From Calothrix sp. MO_192.B10 (GTDB lineage Bacteria > Cyanobacteriota > Cyanobacteriia > Cyanobacteriales > Nostocaceae): 46,212 nt of DNA. Positions within the stretch are counted from its first letter, which is position 1; the number at the start of each line of letters is the position of its first letter. The stretch covers positions 1 to 46,212 of the forward strand of contig JASJDS010000030.1 in the NCBI GenBank assembly GCA_030065055.1, written 5' to 3'. The position numbers were made by a program, and so were the translations under genes. Shown here in pieces: positions 25,123 to 34,740 of the stretch. The notes beneath the pieces are model-generated. The model saw only the letters and a list, made by a program, of their open reading frames with translations, searched no databases and was not told the origin of the DNA.

Positions 25123-26484
25123 TTATGTTTGATGCAGTTGTTGTATGCGAGCTGTAAAACTAGCATTTTTCAGGGCTTGAATGGTACTGATGGAGTCCTG
25201 CACCCAAAATTGTCTACCAAAACGAACTAACTGCCGAGAAGTGCCAGCTTGTACAATACCAATGACTGGAACTTTGGCTTTTTCCTTTTCTCCTGATTGT
25301 TCTTTTAAAATAGTTCTTAAACGGTCTTGTTCTTCAATGGTGCTTGCCTGATGGGGATTTAGTTCCACCATTACCATCTGTATATTTTCCACTGCTTCTG
25401 CATCTTCGACAATCAACTGAGTTTGCTCATCACGGCGATCTATTTTGCCCCACAGAATTAACCTGGCATCAACTTCCAGCAGGGGATGAATACGTTCGTA
25501 AGTCCTGGGAAAGACAACGGCTTCTGATTGGGCAGTCAAATCTTCTATTTGTAAAATAGCCATAGGGTCGCCTTTTTTGGTAATCACCTTTTTGACTCCA
25601 TTGAGCATGACAACAGCACAAATGAGGGTTCCTTCTTGGCGATCGCCTATTTGAGTTAAATTAATAGGAGTGAGAACTATAGCGGATTGGCGTAAAGATG
25701 TCAAGGGATGATCGGATACGTAAAAGCCGAGAATTTCCTTTTCTTGACGTAATTTTTCTTGGGGGGGTAAATCATTCACGGGTTTGGCTTTAGGAGCCAT
25801 CTCAAAAGCATTTTTGATTGGACTTGTAGGGTTGGTTGAAGAAAATCCTCCTCCGATTAAATCAAACAAATTTCCCTGTCCGCTAGCCCTATCTTTGGCA
25901 CGGGATTGTCCCCAATCATAAACTAGTTCTAAATCATGAATTAATTGATTACGGTTGGGGTTAATTTTATCAAAGGCTCCGCAGTAAATTAGGGATTGTA
26001 TAGTTCTACGGTTAACTGTACTTAAATCCACGCGATCGCAAAAATCTCCTAGGGCTTGAAACTCTCCCCCTGATTCTCTGGCTGCTAAAATTGCTGCGAT
26101 CGCATTTTGTCCGACGTTACGTACCGCCGAAAATCCAAACAAAATCTTCTTCTTGCCCTCCAAGGGAGTAAAATCAACCCCAGAACTATTGATATCTGGC
26201 GGCTCAATCTTGATACTCATGCTCAAACAGGTAGAAATATATTTCTGCACCTTATCTGTATCCCCACTGTTGGCCGTCAGCAGTGCCGCCATATACTCTA
26301 CAGGGTAGTTTGCTTTCAGGTATGCAGTTTGATAGGTGACGTATCCATAAGCAGTGGAGTGGGATTTGTTAAAACAATTAGAAGCTATGCAACCATTTTC
26401 TATGGCAAAATTATGGTCATCTCTGACACCAATGTCATATACTTTCTGCGTACCTAAAGATTTACGAGTTATTATTTTAACCAT
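25123..26484 (-). CDS. dnaE: DNA polymerase III alpha subunit, C-terminal half with split-intein C fragment (DnaE-C)
   Basis: This gene encodes the C-terminal part of the replicative polymerase, made as a separate protein and joined post-translationally by protein trans-splicing. Residues 1-36 are the DnaE intein C fragment (MVKIITRKSLGTQKVYDIGV, then DDHNF and GCIASN). Splicing occurs after Asn36, and Cys37 of CFNKSHSTAYGYVTY begins the extein. The 417-residue extein contains the end of the polymerase domain, the helix-hairpin-helix region (NVGQNAIAAILAAR), the OB-fold (TLICAVVMLNGVKKVITKKGDPMA) and the C-terminal tau-binding part. The N half, ending in the intein N fragment, must lie elsewhere. 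The gene is intact, not a truncated pseudogene. Confidence 0.95.
   Translation of the reverse strand: MVKIITRKSLGTQKVYDIGVRDDHNFAIENGCIASNCFNKSHSTAYGYVTYQTAYLKANYPVEYMAALLTANSGDTDKVQKYISTCLSMSIKIEPPDINSSGVDFTPLEGKKKILFGFSAVRNVGQNAIAAILAARESGGEFQALGDFCDRVDLSTVNRRTIQSLIYCGAFDKINPNRNQLIHDLELVYDWGQSRAKDRASGQGNLFDLIGGGFSSTNPTSPIKNAFEMAPKAKPVNDLPPQEKLRQEKEILGFYVSDHPLTSLRQSAIVLTPINLTQIGDRQEGTLICAVVMLNGVKKVITKKGDPMAILQIEDLTAQSEAVVFPRTYERIHPLLEVDARLILWGKIDRRDEQTQLIVEDAEAVENIQMVMVELNPHQASTIEEQDRLRTILKEQSGEKEKAKVPVIGIVQAGTSRQLVRFGRQFWVQDSISTIQALKNASFTARIQQLHQT
26377..26484 (-). other. DnaE split intein C fragment (IntC) coding segment
   Basis: Thirty-six codons encode the C-intein. The His-Asn-Phe motif (DHNF, block F) and terminal Ser-Asn before the Cys+1 extein residue are the catalytic landmarks. 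It differs at several positions from the familiar Nostoc punctiforme version, for example R21-D22 and A27-I28-E29-N30. Confidence 0.93.
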
Positions 26485-26883
26485 TATTCAATATGCTTAG
26501 AATTTGACAAATTAAGGAGAATAATAAAATTTGTTTCAAAGGGAACTCTTAACAGGGAACTCAAGGGCAGTGCAGGCGTTGGACGAGGATTTAAACCCCA
26601 TCCAACGCAATCGTCCCACTCATGACCGGGCTTGAGACGCACTGGTGGGTCGAGGGAACTCAAGGGCAACAACCTTTGAACTGTTGCCTGTTGCCCGTTC
26701 CCTATTCCCTCGACCGAAGGTCGGTCAAAGTTAAATCAGAATACCCTCTATCTGCACTTCCCAATAAATATTAAATTAGTGCAAGCTCTATAAAGCGATT
26801 TGTTCGTATAGCTTTACCCAGTTGGAACAATAACCATCAATTTGTATTAAAATCAAACACTTGAGTCATACAAGGAAGCAATC
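26485..26883. other. 399-bp divergent dnaE-C/gatA spacer
   Basis: It contains AGGGAACTCTTAAC-type repeats (about 26539-26570, related to 9653) and GGGAACTCAAGGGC copies near 26554 and 26654. The gatA Shine-Dalgarno AAGGA lies at 26872-26876, seven bases from the ATG. No gene is seen. Confidence 0.6.
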
Positions 26884-28353
26884 ATGGCATCCATCCGCGA
26901 GTTGCACACACAGCTAGTTAACAAAGAGCGTTCGGCTGTGGAAATTACCCAAGAAACTTTAGACAGAATTCAATCCTTAGAGCCGAAATTACATAGTTTT
27001 TTGTGCGTAACGGCGGAAAAGGCATTAGAGCAGGCTGAGGCAGTGGATGCCAAAATCGCTGCTGGGGAAGAAATTGGTTTGTTGGCAGGGATTCCCATTG
27101 GCATCAAAGATAATATGTGTACTAAGGGCATCACTACTACTTGCGCCTCCCGAATTTTAGAAAATTTTGTACCCCCCTATGAGTCCACGGTAACCCAGAA
27201 ATTGTTCGATGCTGGGGCGGTAATGGTAGGCAAAGCCAATATGGACGAATTTGCTATGGGTAGTTCCTGTGAAACTTCTGCTTACCAACTCACAGGGAAT
27301 CCTTGGGATGTGTCCCGGGTTCCTGGAGGTTCCTCTGGAGGTTCTGCGGCGGCGGTGGCGGCAGAGGAATGTGTGGTATCCCTCGGTTCTGATACCGGCG
27401 GTTCTATCCGCCTACCAGCATCTTTTTGTGGTGTGGTAGGTATGAAACCAACCTATGGATTAGTTTCCCGTTATGGTTTAGTGGCATATGCTTCATCTTT
27501 GGATCAAATTGGACCATTTGGTCGTTCCGTAGAAGATGCGGCAATATTGTTAAATACTGTTGCTGGTTATGATCCTAAGGATTCTACTAGTCTCAATGTG
27601 CCTATTCCCAACTATGCTGCCAATTTAAGACCAGATTTGAAACCCAAAGGACAATTGAAAATTGGTGTGATAAAGGAAACTTTTGGGTCAGGTTTGGATT
27701 CTGTAGTAGAACAAGCTGTTACCAAAGCCATTGAACAGCTACAAGCCTTAGGTGCAGAAGTTCATGTTATTTCTTGCCCCCGTTTCCGTTATGGTTTGCC
27801 CAGTTATTATATTATTGCTCCCTCAGAAGCTTCTGCTAACCTTGCCCGTTACGATGGGGTGAAATATGGTTATCGCAGCGAAGATGCAGATAATCTCATG
27901 TCCATGTATACCAGTACCCGTGCCACGGGTTTTGGTCCAGAGGTCAAGCGCCGGATTATGATTGGTACTTATGCTCTGTCGGCAGGTTATTATGATGCTT
28001 ATTACCTGAAAGCACAAAAAGTCAGAACTCTAATCAAGCAAGACTTTGAAAATGCTTTTGAACAGGTTGATGTACTGGTATGTCCCACGGCTCCAGCAAC
28101 GGCATTCAAAGCCGGAGAAAAAACAGATGATCCTCTGAGTATGTATTTAACCGACTTGATGACGATTCCCGTTAATCTGGCTGGTTTACCCGGTTTAAGC
28201 TTGCCTTGTGGCTTTGATGATCAGGGTTTACCCATTGGTTTACAACTGATTAGTAATGTTCTCAGGGAAGATTTACTATTTCAAGTCGCTTATGCTTATG
28301 AACAGTCTACGGATTGGCATTTACGTAAGCCTTCGTTGGGAGGGAAGGAGTGA
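26884..28353 (+). CDS. gatA: Asp-tRNA(Asn)/Glu-tRNA(Gln) amidotransferase subunit A
   Basis: GatA hydrolyses glutamine and feeds ammonia to GatB to form Gln-tRNA(Gln) or Asn-tRNA(Asn) in the GatCAB complex. The 489 residues match the family. The amidase triad is visible: K75 in PIGIKDN, cis-Ser S150 in the signature [14 protein letters not shown], and nucleophile S174 in [15 protein letters not shown]. Further family features are [18 protein letters not shown] and [16 protein letters not shown] Shine-Dalgarno AAGGA precedes the ATG by seven bases. gatB and gatC are not in the window, as is usual in cyanobacteria, where the three genes are scattered. Confidence 0.97.
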   Translation: MASIRELHTQLVNKERSAVEITQETLDRIQSLEPKLHSFLCVTAEKALEQAEAVDAKIAAGEEIGLLAGIPIGIKDNMCTKGITTTCASRILENFVPPYESTVTQKLFDAGAVMVGKANMDEFAMGSSCETSAYQLTGNPWDVSRVPGGSSGGSAAAVAAEECVVSLGSDTGGSIRLPASFCGVVGMKPTYGLVSRYGLVAYASSLDQIGPFGRSVEDAAILLNTVAGYDPKDSTSLNVPIPNYAANLRPDLKPKGQLKIGVIKETFGSGLDSVVEQAVTKAIEQLQALGAEVHVISCPRFRYGLPSYYIIAPSEASANLARYDGVKYGYRSEDADNLMSMYTSTRATGFGPEVKRRIMIGTYALSAGYYDAYYLKAQKVRTLIKQDFENAFEQVDVLVCPTAPATAFKAGEKTDDPLSMYLTDLMTIPVNLAGLPGLSLPCGFDDQGLPIGLQLISNVLREDLLFQVAYAYEQSTDWHLRKPSLGGKE

Positions 28354-28356
28354 TGA

Positions 28357-28419
28357 GTTCGGAGTTCGGAGTTCGGAGTTCGGAGTTCGGAGTTCGGAGT
28401 TCGGAGTTCGGGGTTCGGA
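28357..28419. repeat. STRR (GTTCGGA)x9
   Basis: Nine heptads, seven exact then two with one substitution at 28406-28412 and none at 28413-28419, begin four bases after the gatA stop. The inverse form (TCCGAAC)x4 stands at 30377-30404 on the other side of the DUF3352 gene. Confidence 0.9.
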
Positions 28420-28452
28420 GTAGGGGCGGGGTTTCCCCGCCCGGAGGGAAGG

Positions 28453-28492
28453 AGTGATGGAGTGATGGAGTGATGGAGTGATGGAGTGAAGG
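28453..28492. repeat. Octanucleotide tandem repeat (AGTGATGG)x4 plus AGTGAAGG
   Basis: Five 8-bp units between gatA and the DUF3352 gene. The same unit builds arrays at 36721-36752 and 38183-38278. Confidence 0.9.
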
Positions 28493-28540
28493 AGGGAAAA
28501 AATCTCTTCTAGTCTTACCCCTTGATTGATGGGGAAACTG

Positions 28541-28568
28541 ATAACTGATAACTGATAACTGATAACTG
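28541..28568. repeat. STRR (ATAACTG)x4 directly before a start codon
   Basis: Four exact heptads end two bases before the ATG at 28571 and occupy the position of a ribosome binding site. Translation initiation of the DUF3352 gene must then be leaderless-like or use a weak site. Confidence 0.9.
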
Positions 28569-28570
28569 AA

Positions 28571-30292
28571 ATGACAGTGCCCGTAGAGTCTCCTCCAATG
28601 CAGAAAAGGAAGAAATCGTCCCTTGCGTTGACGCTTTCAGCTACTGGGTTGTTGATTGGTAGTGGGGTGGCGACATATTGGTTGCTAACTCAGGGAAAGC
28701 TATTTTCTGGGGAATTACTAACAGGTGCCCACACAATCCCCCAAGATGCCCTACTAGCAGTTTCTATGACTACCAATCCCAACCAATGGGAAAAGCTGCG
28801 GAAATTCGGCACCACAGAGACTCAAGCCGCACTAGATCAAAATTTATTCATGTTACGCGATCGCTTTTTTACCAGTCATGGTTATGATTTCCAAAGGGAT
28901 ATTCAACCTTGGGTGGGCAATCGCATTACTTTTGCTGTCCTTGCTCCTCAGAACCCTGTACCACCCCCAAAGCCAGTTTCTACCAATGGTAAGGACACAA
29001 GTCAGGAACAACCTGTGGTAATGATCCTGCCAATTAAAAATCTGGCAAAGGCTCAACAGATATGGTCACAAAAACTCAATGAACCAGGGGATAAATCTGG
29101 TGATACTGCCAAGCAGCAGCTACGGGAAACTACTTACGCAGGAACTTCGATTCAGGAAATCAAATCTAAATCTGGAACCAAGTTTTCTACAGCAATTATC
29201 GATCAACGGTTTTTAGCGATCGCTGATAATTCTAATGCCATTGAACAAACCATTGATACGTACAAAAGTACAACATCTCTGGCTACAAGTGAAGGATTTG
29301 CCAAAAATTTCCCCAAAATTGCTACCCATCGTCCCTTTGCTCAATTTTATGTGAATGTGCCTGCATCTGCCCAAATTGCCGCTGCTGCACCTAACCGCCG
29401 CTTACCAGCTCAAGTCTTAGCACAGTTAAAGGAAAATCAAGGTTTAGCTGGAACTATCTCCTTAAAATCTTCCGGTATTCGTTTGCAAGGGATTTCCTGG
29501 TTAAATCCCAATAGTCGCCGCCAGCTAGTAGTAGAAAATCAAGGGGACGAGATGGCAAAACTCTTGCCACCAGAAACCTTAATGATGCTATCTGGCAGTA
29601 ACTTACGCCGGTTATGGATAGATTATGTTTCCACATCCAAAGGCAATCCCTTCTCCCCAGTTGCACCAGAACAATTAAAGAAAAGTATTAAAGACTACAC
29701 AGATTTAGATTTAGAGCGGGATTTACTGAGTTGGATGGGAGGAGAGTTTTCGGTGTCGGTGGTTCCTAATCTTCCTAGAGAAGGGATTGAGGAAGATTTT
29801 CGCGCTGCCTTATTATTTATGGTCAAGGCAAGCGATCGCCAAAAAGCAGAATTATTTTTTACCAAGCTAGATGAGATCATGAAGACCCAGTACCAGTTCC
29901 AAATTCAGCAAGGGGATGTGGCTGGTACCCCTGTGGTCAAATGGATTGCACCTTTTGGTACTTTAACAGGCACCCACGGGTGGTTAGATCAAGACGTATC
30001 TTTCTTAGTATTAGGTGCTCCCATTACTAATCGGATTATCCCTTCATCTCGGAATTCCCTGGCTAATAGCCAGTCATTTCAAAATACAGTTCCCTCCGAA
30101 CTCAATCCCAGCAATGGTCAATTATTTTTGGATGTTGAACGGGGTATCAACAATTTTCCCCTACCTAACCTATTCCCCAACCAAAACATGATTTTAGGAG
30201 CGACCCGTTCCATTGGGGTCACATCGGCTGTCAGTGATAGTCGTAGCAGGCGTTATGACATTTTTGTTGAGTTTAAAAAAGTTAAGGAGTGA
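28571..30292 (+). CDS. DUF3352 domain-containing membrane protein
   Basis: The 573-residue protein belongs to DUF3352, a cyanobacterial family of unknown function. After a basic start (QKRKKSSLAL) comes one transmembrane segment (TLSATGLLIGSGVATYWLL). The remainder is a large periplasmic/lumenal domain with repeated blocks 'PQDALLAVSMTTNPNQWEKL', 'FQRDIQPWVGNRITFAVLAP', 'RFLAIADNSNAIEQTIDTYK' and 'YTDLDLERDLLSWMGGEFSVSV'. The internal similarity 'D..RDIQPWVG' to 'DLERDLLSWMGG' suggests two related halves. It has no clear Shine-Dalgarno, since the upstream 28 bp are an STRR. A later ATG (28598) is a weak alternative. The same-strand neighbours gatA and ccsA are functionally unrelated. Confidence 0.82.
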   Translation: MTVPVESPPMQKRKKSSLALTLSATGLLIGSGVATYWLLTQGKLFSGELLTGAHTIPQDALLAVSMTTNPNQWEKLRKFGTTETQAALDQNLFMLRDRFFTSHGYDFQRDIQPWVGNRITFAVLAPQNPVPPPKPVSTNGKDTSQEQPVVMILPIKNLAKAQQIWSQKLNEPGDKSGDTAKQQLRETTYAGTSIQEIKSKSGTKFSTAIIDQRFLAIADNSNAIEQTIDTYKSTTSLATSEGFAKNFPKIATHRPFAQFYVNVPASAQIAAAAPNRRLPAQVLAQLKENQGLAGTISLKSSGIRLQGISWLNPNSRRQLVVENQGDEMAKLLPPETLMMLSGSNLRRLWIDYVSTSKGNPFSPVAPEQLKKSIKDYTDLDLERDLLSWMGGEFSVSVVPNLPREGIEEDFRAALLFMVKASDRQKAELFFTKLDEIMKTQYQFQIQQGDVAGTPVVKWIAPFGTLTGTHGWLDQDVSFLVLGAPITNRIIPSSRNSLANSQSFQNTVPSELNPSNGQLFLDVERGINNFPLPNLFPNQNMILGATRSIGVTSAVSDSRSRRYDIFVEFKKVKE

Positions 30293-30302
30293 TGGTTGGT
30301 GG

Positions 30303-30330
30303 TTGTTAGTTGTTAGTTGTTAGTTGTTGG
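30303..30330. repeat. STRR (TTGTTAG)x3 plus TTGTTGG
   Basis: The array starts ten bases after the DUF3352 stop and is followed by GTTGACAGCTTA. That is the same tail as in the 76-bp module at 397-472 and 43633-43708. Confidence 0.85.
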
Positions 30331-30376
30331 TTGATAGTTGACAGCTTAATTCTTTCACTTCCCACACTTCCCACAC

Positions 30377-30404
30377 TCCGAACTCCGAACTCCGAACTCC
30401 GAAC
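30377..30404. repeat. STRR (TCCGAAC)x4
   Basis: Four exact heptads, reverse complement of the (GTTCGGA) array at 28357-28419, so the DUF3352 gene is flanked by inverted STRRs. Confidence 0.9.
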
Positions 30405-30479
30405 TCCTCAAAAACAGATAGGATCTTAAATATGTAAATCCATACGTTTAAATAAAAATCTATTGGGGAGAATACATTT

Positions 30480-31535
30480 ATGAATCTGGTTGTACTCCAG
30501 AATTATTTGGATAATGCCGCCTTTGCAGTTTTATTCTGCACTATGCTGGTTTATTGGTGTGGGGCAATTTTTCCCAATTTAACCATTTTACCAACTATAG
30601 GTACAGGTGGAATGGCGATCGCAAACCTCTGCATAGCTACTCTTCTGGGAGCGCGGTGGCTAGAAGCTGGCTATTTTCCTCTCAGCAATTTGTATGAATC
30701 CCTCTTTTTCTTAACTTGGGGTATCACTGCTGTCCATCTAATTGCTGAACATACTAGTAGAAGCCGTTTGGTAGGAGCTGTCACTGCTCCGGTGGCTATG
30801 GGAATTACTGCCTTTGCAGCCATATCCCTACCCCCAGGAATGCAAGTAGCAGAACCCTTAGTACCCGCACTCAAATCCAATTGGCTAATGATGCACGTTA
30901 GTGTGATGATGCTGAGTTATTCTGCTTTAATGGTAGGCTCTTTATTAGCGATCGCTTTTTTGATCGTAACTCGCGGTCAAAATGTGCAGCTAGTAGGTAG
31001 TTCTTTTGGTACTGCTGGTAGTTATCGCCAGAATGGCTACCGTTTGCAAAAATCAGGGGAATTGGTGGCTAATACCGAAACAACCGCCGCAGTTGAAAAT
31101 AATGGTTTTTCCAGTTCGGGAACAATTAGCAATGGTAAAACTGCTGTGTTGGATGTAGTTACTACCACACCAACTCAAACAACCGCACCTACAGAGTTGC
31201 TCTCACCCCAACGGCTGAACCTTGCCGAAACCCTAGATAATATCAGTTATCGCATCATTGGATTGGGTTTTCCCCTCCTCACCATTGGTATTATTTCCGG
31301 TGCTGTGTGGGCAAATGAAGCTTGGGGTTCCTATTGGAGTTGGGACCCCAAAGAAACTTGGGCACTAATTACCTGGTTAGTATTCGCAGCTTATCTCCAT
31401 GCTCGCATTACCCGTGGCTGGCAGGGTCGTCGTCCCGCTATCCTAGCCGCCAGTGGCTTTGTTGTCGTCTGGGTATGTTACCTAGGAGTTAATTTACTCG
31501 GCAAAGGTTTACATTCCTACGGCTGGTTCTTTTAA
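30480..31535 (+). CDS. ccsA: Cytochrome c biogenesis protein CcsA (CcsB/ResC family)
   Basis: System II cytochrome c maturation: this protein carries haem across the membrane and, with Ccs1/ResB, attaches it to apocytochrome c on the lumen side. The 351 residues contain seven or eight hydrophobic helices. The haem-handling motif is [21 protein letters not shown], the WWD-type domain. N-terminal [18 protein letters not shown] and central [20 protein letters not shown] (His) are also conserved. A hydrophilic loop of about 75 residues (LVGSSFGT to LNLAETL) is longer than in plastid CcsA, normal for cyanobacteria. GGAG at 30467-30470 precedes the ATG by nine bases. The naming differs between databases (CcsA versus CcsB). 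Confidence 0.93.
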   Translation: MNLVVLQNYLDNAAFAVLFCTMLVYWCGAIFPNLTILPTIGTGGMAIANLCIATLLGARWLEAGYFPLSNLYESLFFLTWGITAVHLIAEHTSRSRLVGAVTAPVAMGITAFAAISLPPGMQVAEPLVPALKSNWLMMHVSVMMLSYSALMVGSLLAIAFLIVTRGQNVQLVGSSFGTAGSYRQNGYRLQKSGELVANTETTAAVENNGFSSSGTISNGKTAVLDVVTTTPTQTTAPTELLSPQRLNLAETLDNISYRIIGLGFPLLTIGIISGAVWANEAWGSYWSWDPKETWALITWLVFAAYLHARITRGWQGRRPAILAASGFVVVWVCYLGVNLLGKGLHSYGWFF

Positions 31536-32457
31536 CCTCCTTTGCGGAATTCCCCATCCGCCTTGCGGTGGGTAGTTTACTCCTTTTAGACTGCTGGCTG
31601 TATGCGTTCAGACTGTGAATCAGCATTCAGCCAGCGATTAGAATATTGTGTATTTGCACTTACAAGTTCAAAACAGGAGCGCGATTTGTATATTTGTAGA
31701 GTCTGCTGAATAACTGTAAAACTCTTATAATTTTTTCTAGTAACAAAGAATAAAAAAATAGGGATGAAACTGTTAAAAGTTTCCAAATCTGGCTAAAAGA
31801 CTTTTACAGCTAACACTGCGCTACGCTAACAGCAAGCCCAATGTATTGCTCTACTACTCCAGCTAATCAAAAATACCTAGCATTGAAATCATAAATACTT
31901 GAAAATATTGATATTCCATGATGAATGCAAAGTAATGTTAGCCATTAAATTCAGTAATGATCCTGAAGCAAATTCTCTTCAATAGTTGCAAAATATATCC
32001 TTATAGAAGGATAGTTTACTAATTGTTTCAGGGAACTATATAACCATAAATATCCCAAGCGAATCAATTTTGATTTGACTATTTTACTATTAATCATAAA
32101 CAAGTTTTTTGCTGCATAGCATTCATCAGCATTAAAGTATTTGTGCATTTTTATAGTGCATCTGCTTAAAAAGCATTAATTTAGCAGTTTCATTCACATT
32201 ACAAATGCAGTATCGACAAAAACCAAGAATTTGTATTGTCGGATGCTCCTGATTAGGAACCACTCTATTACAGAGCTTGTTGTCAGCACATTCTCAGATA
32301 ACTTTATTATATCAAAGCAAAAAATTCTACTATAGACTTAATTCACTATACAAATAATTGTTTGGTTAAACGTATTTTAATATTTCTGGATTTTAATATT
32401 AGAGCAAATAATATATATCAAATAACACAAGCATCAAAAATATTTTCAAGTAAGATA
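31536..32457. other. AT-rich 922-bp gene-poor region
   Basis: Short frames at 31586-31786 and 31951-32148 (minus) lack any motif, ribosome site or family character. A CTAACACTGCGCTACGCTAAC small repeat lies near 31812. A TTG-initiated upstream extension of the next gene begins at 32362 but reads as junk. I see no RNA gene. Confidence 0.6.
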
Positions 32458-33459
32458 ATGCAAAAAACAAATAATAATATTGTAGATATATCTATAGTAA
32501 TTCCTACATATAATAGAGCTAGTTATTTACCTAAGATATTAGATAAATTAGCTGTACAAATTGGATTAGAAAAGATTAAATGGGAAGTTATCATTGTTGA
32601 TAATAATAGTCAAGATAACACTGCTGAAGTTATAAATAATTATCAAATTAGCTTAAATAATAAAATTAATTTGAGGTATTTGATCGAAACGAGACAAGGT
32701 GCAGCTTTTGCAAGATTAAAGGGTGTAAAAGAATCAAAAGGTAATCTCATTGGGTTTTTAGATGATGATAATTTACCTGCATCAGATTGGATTGCAGAAT
32801 CCGTTACTTTTGCACAAAAATATCCACAAGCAGGAGCTTGGAGTGGTCAAATACATGGTGAATTGGAGGTGAATCCACCAGAGAATTTTTCCAGAATTCA
32901 AGCTTTTCTTGCTATTAGAGAAGAGGGTTTAAAACCCCATTTATTTGATCCTGATAATTTAAAGCTACCTCCAGCAGCAGCACTTGTTGTCCGTAAACAA
33001 GCATGGCTTAAAAGTGTTCCCCAAAAAATATGTTTCAAGGGAAGATTAGGGAAATCTATGGTAGGCGGTGAAGATTTAGAGCCGATACTATACTTGTATA
33101 AAAATGGCTGGGAAATTTGGTATAACCCCTGTATGCATACTTACCACCAAATACCTAGTCACCGACTTGAAAAAGATTATTTATTAACTTTAGCTCGTGG
33201 CTGCGGTTTATCTATCTGTCAATTGCGCTTGATTAATGCAGAAAAATCACAAAAAATAATGGTGATTGCAAAAACTTTTTTTGGGAATTTCAAGCGAATA
33301 TTGATGCACTTAATAAAATATAAATTTGACTTAAAAAGTAATCTCGCTGCTCAATTTGAACTGGAATTTTATTTTGCCAGTATGATTAGTCCTTTGTACA
33401 GCTTAATACTTTATTATAATCAATTATTTCATACCTCTATTATTATGGTTAATGAGTAA
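32458..33459 (+). CDS. HpsE-type family 2 glycosyltransferase, second copy
   Basis: From the ATG at 32458 the protein has 333 residues, close to the 326 of the paralogue at 15591. It shows ISIVIPTYNRASYLPKILDKL, IIVDNNSQDNT, ETRQGAAFARLKG, and DDD at 102-104 in GFLDDDN. It continues LPPAAALVVRKQAWLKSVP, GGEDLEPILYLYKNGWEIWYNP and YHQIPSHRLEKDYLL, the same order as its paralogue. The frame also opens at a TTG (32362), but the extra 32 residues are unlike the family. It overlaps the next glycosyltransferase by eight bases and is strongly AT-rich. Likely role: sugar transfer in polysaccharide synthesis. Confidence 0.83.
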   Translation: MQKTNNNIVDISIVIPTYNRASYLPKILDKLAVQIGLEKIKWEVIIVDNNSQDNTAEVINNYQISLNNKINLRYLIETRQGAAFARLKGVKESKGNLIGFLDDDNLPASDWIAESVTFAQKYPQAGAWSGQIHGELEVNPPENFSRIQAFLAIREEGLKPHLFDPDNLKLPPAAALVVRKQAWLKSVPQKICFKGRLGKSMVGGEDLEPILYLYKNGWEIWYNPCMHTYHQIPSHRLEKDYLLTLARGCGLSICQLRLINAEKSQKIMVIAKTFFGNFKRILMHLIKYKFDLKSNLAAQFELEFYFASMISPLYSLILYYNQLFHTSIIMVNE

Positions 33460-34414
33460 TATGAAACTAATTTCTGTTATCATCCCAGCATATAATGCTG
33501 AAAATACAATTAAAGAAACTATCACATCAGTTTTAAAACAAACTTTTACTAATTGGGAATTAATTATAATTGATGATGGTTCCACTGACTCTACTTTAGA
33601 TATTTCATCTAGTTTTACTGACTCTAGAATCAAAATATTTTCTTATCCTCATGCAGGTGGTAACGTTAGTCGCAATCGTGGTTTTCAACATACAGTAGGA
33701 AGCTTTATTAGCTTCTTAGATGCTGATGATTTGTGGACTCCAGATAAGTTAGAATCTCAATTTAAAGCACTACAAGCTAATCCTCAGGCATCCGTGGCTT
33801 ATAGTTGGACAGATTACATCGATGAGAATAATAGTTTCTTGGTTTCAGGTACGCACATTACTCGGAATGGAGATGTTTATGAAAGTTTATTAATAAATAA
33901 TTTTCTAGAGAATGGTTCTAATCCTTTAATTCGTAGAGAGGCTTTAATCAAATTAGATGGATTTGATGAATCATTAAGTGCCGGTCAGGATTGGGATATG
34001 TGGCTACGTTTAGCAGCTAATTATCATTTTGTCGCAGTTTCATCTGTACAAATATTATACAGAGTTAGTAGTCATTCTGTATCTTCCAAGTTGGAAAGAC
34101 AAGAAAAAGCCTGTCTGCATGTCTTAGAAAAAGCCTATAAAATAAGACCATCGTCATTTACAGATACTTGGAATAAAAGTCTTACACATATATATAAATA
34201 TCTTACTTGCAGGGCGTTACAGAAACCATTAAATCGACAAAAATCTGGGAGTGCTCTGAGATTTTTATGTAAATATTTTATCAATGATAACAAACGTTTG
34301 CAAAATCTATTTTTTACCTTTAAAATCTTATGTAAAATCATCATAATTATTATTTGTAATGATTTTCCTACTGCATTATTGACTAAAAAAGGGAGGGAAA
34401 ATTATCAGGTTTAA
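33452..34414 (+). CDS. Family 2 glycosyltransferase
   Basis: The 320-residue GT-A transferase shows LISVIIPAYNAENTIKETITSVLKQTF, LIIIDDGSTDST, AGGNVSRNRGF, and the metal site DADD in FLDADDLWTPDKLE. FDESLSAGQDWDMWLRLA is the usual acceptor-side ED-like motif. The C-terminus has a helical, basic tail with hydrophobic stretches (FFTFKILCKIIIIIIC). Its ATG lies eight bases inside the end of the HpsE-type gene, so the two are translationally coupled. An ATG at 33461 is an alternative start. Donor sugar unknown. Both genes are AT-rich and lie apart from other polysaccharide genes. Confidence 0.87.
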   Translation: MSNMKLISVIIPAYNAENTIKETITSVLKQTFTNWELIIIDDGSTDSTLDISSSFTDSRIKIFSYPHAGGNVSRNRGFQHTVGSFISFLDADDLWTPDKLESQFKALQANPQASVAYSWTDYIDENNSFLVSGTHITRNGDVYESLLINNFLENGSNPLIRREALIKLDGFDESLSAGQDWDMWLRLAANYHFVAVSSVQILYRVSSHSVSSKLERQEKACLHVLEKAYKIRPSSFTDTWNKSLTHIYKYLTCRALQKPLNRQKSGSALRFLCKYFINDNKRLQNLFFTFKILCKIIIIIICNDFPTALLTKKGRENYQV

Positions 34415-34740
34415 CAAGAAAGGCAGAAGTTCTGGCGAGGGGAAGGGAGCAAGGCTCTAAGTCCCCCACCATAATCTTTGATTTTGTGGCTTGCAATTGG
34501 TGGTGGGTTAGAAGCCCCCACCATAAATGCCTCCTGCCTGATTCACGAAAGTAGGGTAATCCGAATCATTACTCGACGGCTAACAATGCTTTTTTCTCAA
34601 GCGATCGCTGACATTATGCATTTACAATCCTAGGTGGTATCATTTCCTCTTGCTTTTTCCGCGATTATCATGGGAACTCCCAGCCAGAGGAATTTTTGTT
34701 ACCTTTGTTATTTAGACAGATGCCTTGAGGATTGCCAACT
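34415..34740. other. 326-bp spacer before htpG
   Basis: Two related CCCCCACCATAA patches (about 34465 and 34518) frame a GGTGGTGGG segment (about 34499-34507) that can pair with the first. This is probably a dispersed repeat. The htpG Shine-Dalgarno GAGG lies at 34727-34730. No CIRCE-like heat-shock operator was spotted. Confidence 0.5.

Noticed and set aside
25123-26484. dnaE as a truncated pseudogene
   Set aside because: The frame starts with a complete intein C fragment, as expected for the naturally split cyanobacterial dnaE.
31586-32148. Two short minus-strand frames upstream of the second HpsE-type gene
   Set aside because: AT-rich, no Shine-Dalgarno, no similarity to any family I know.
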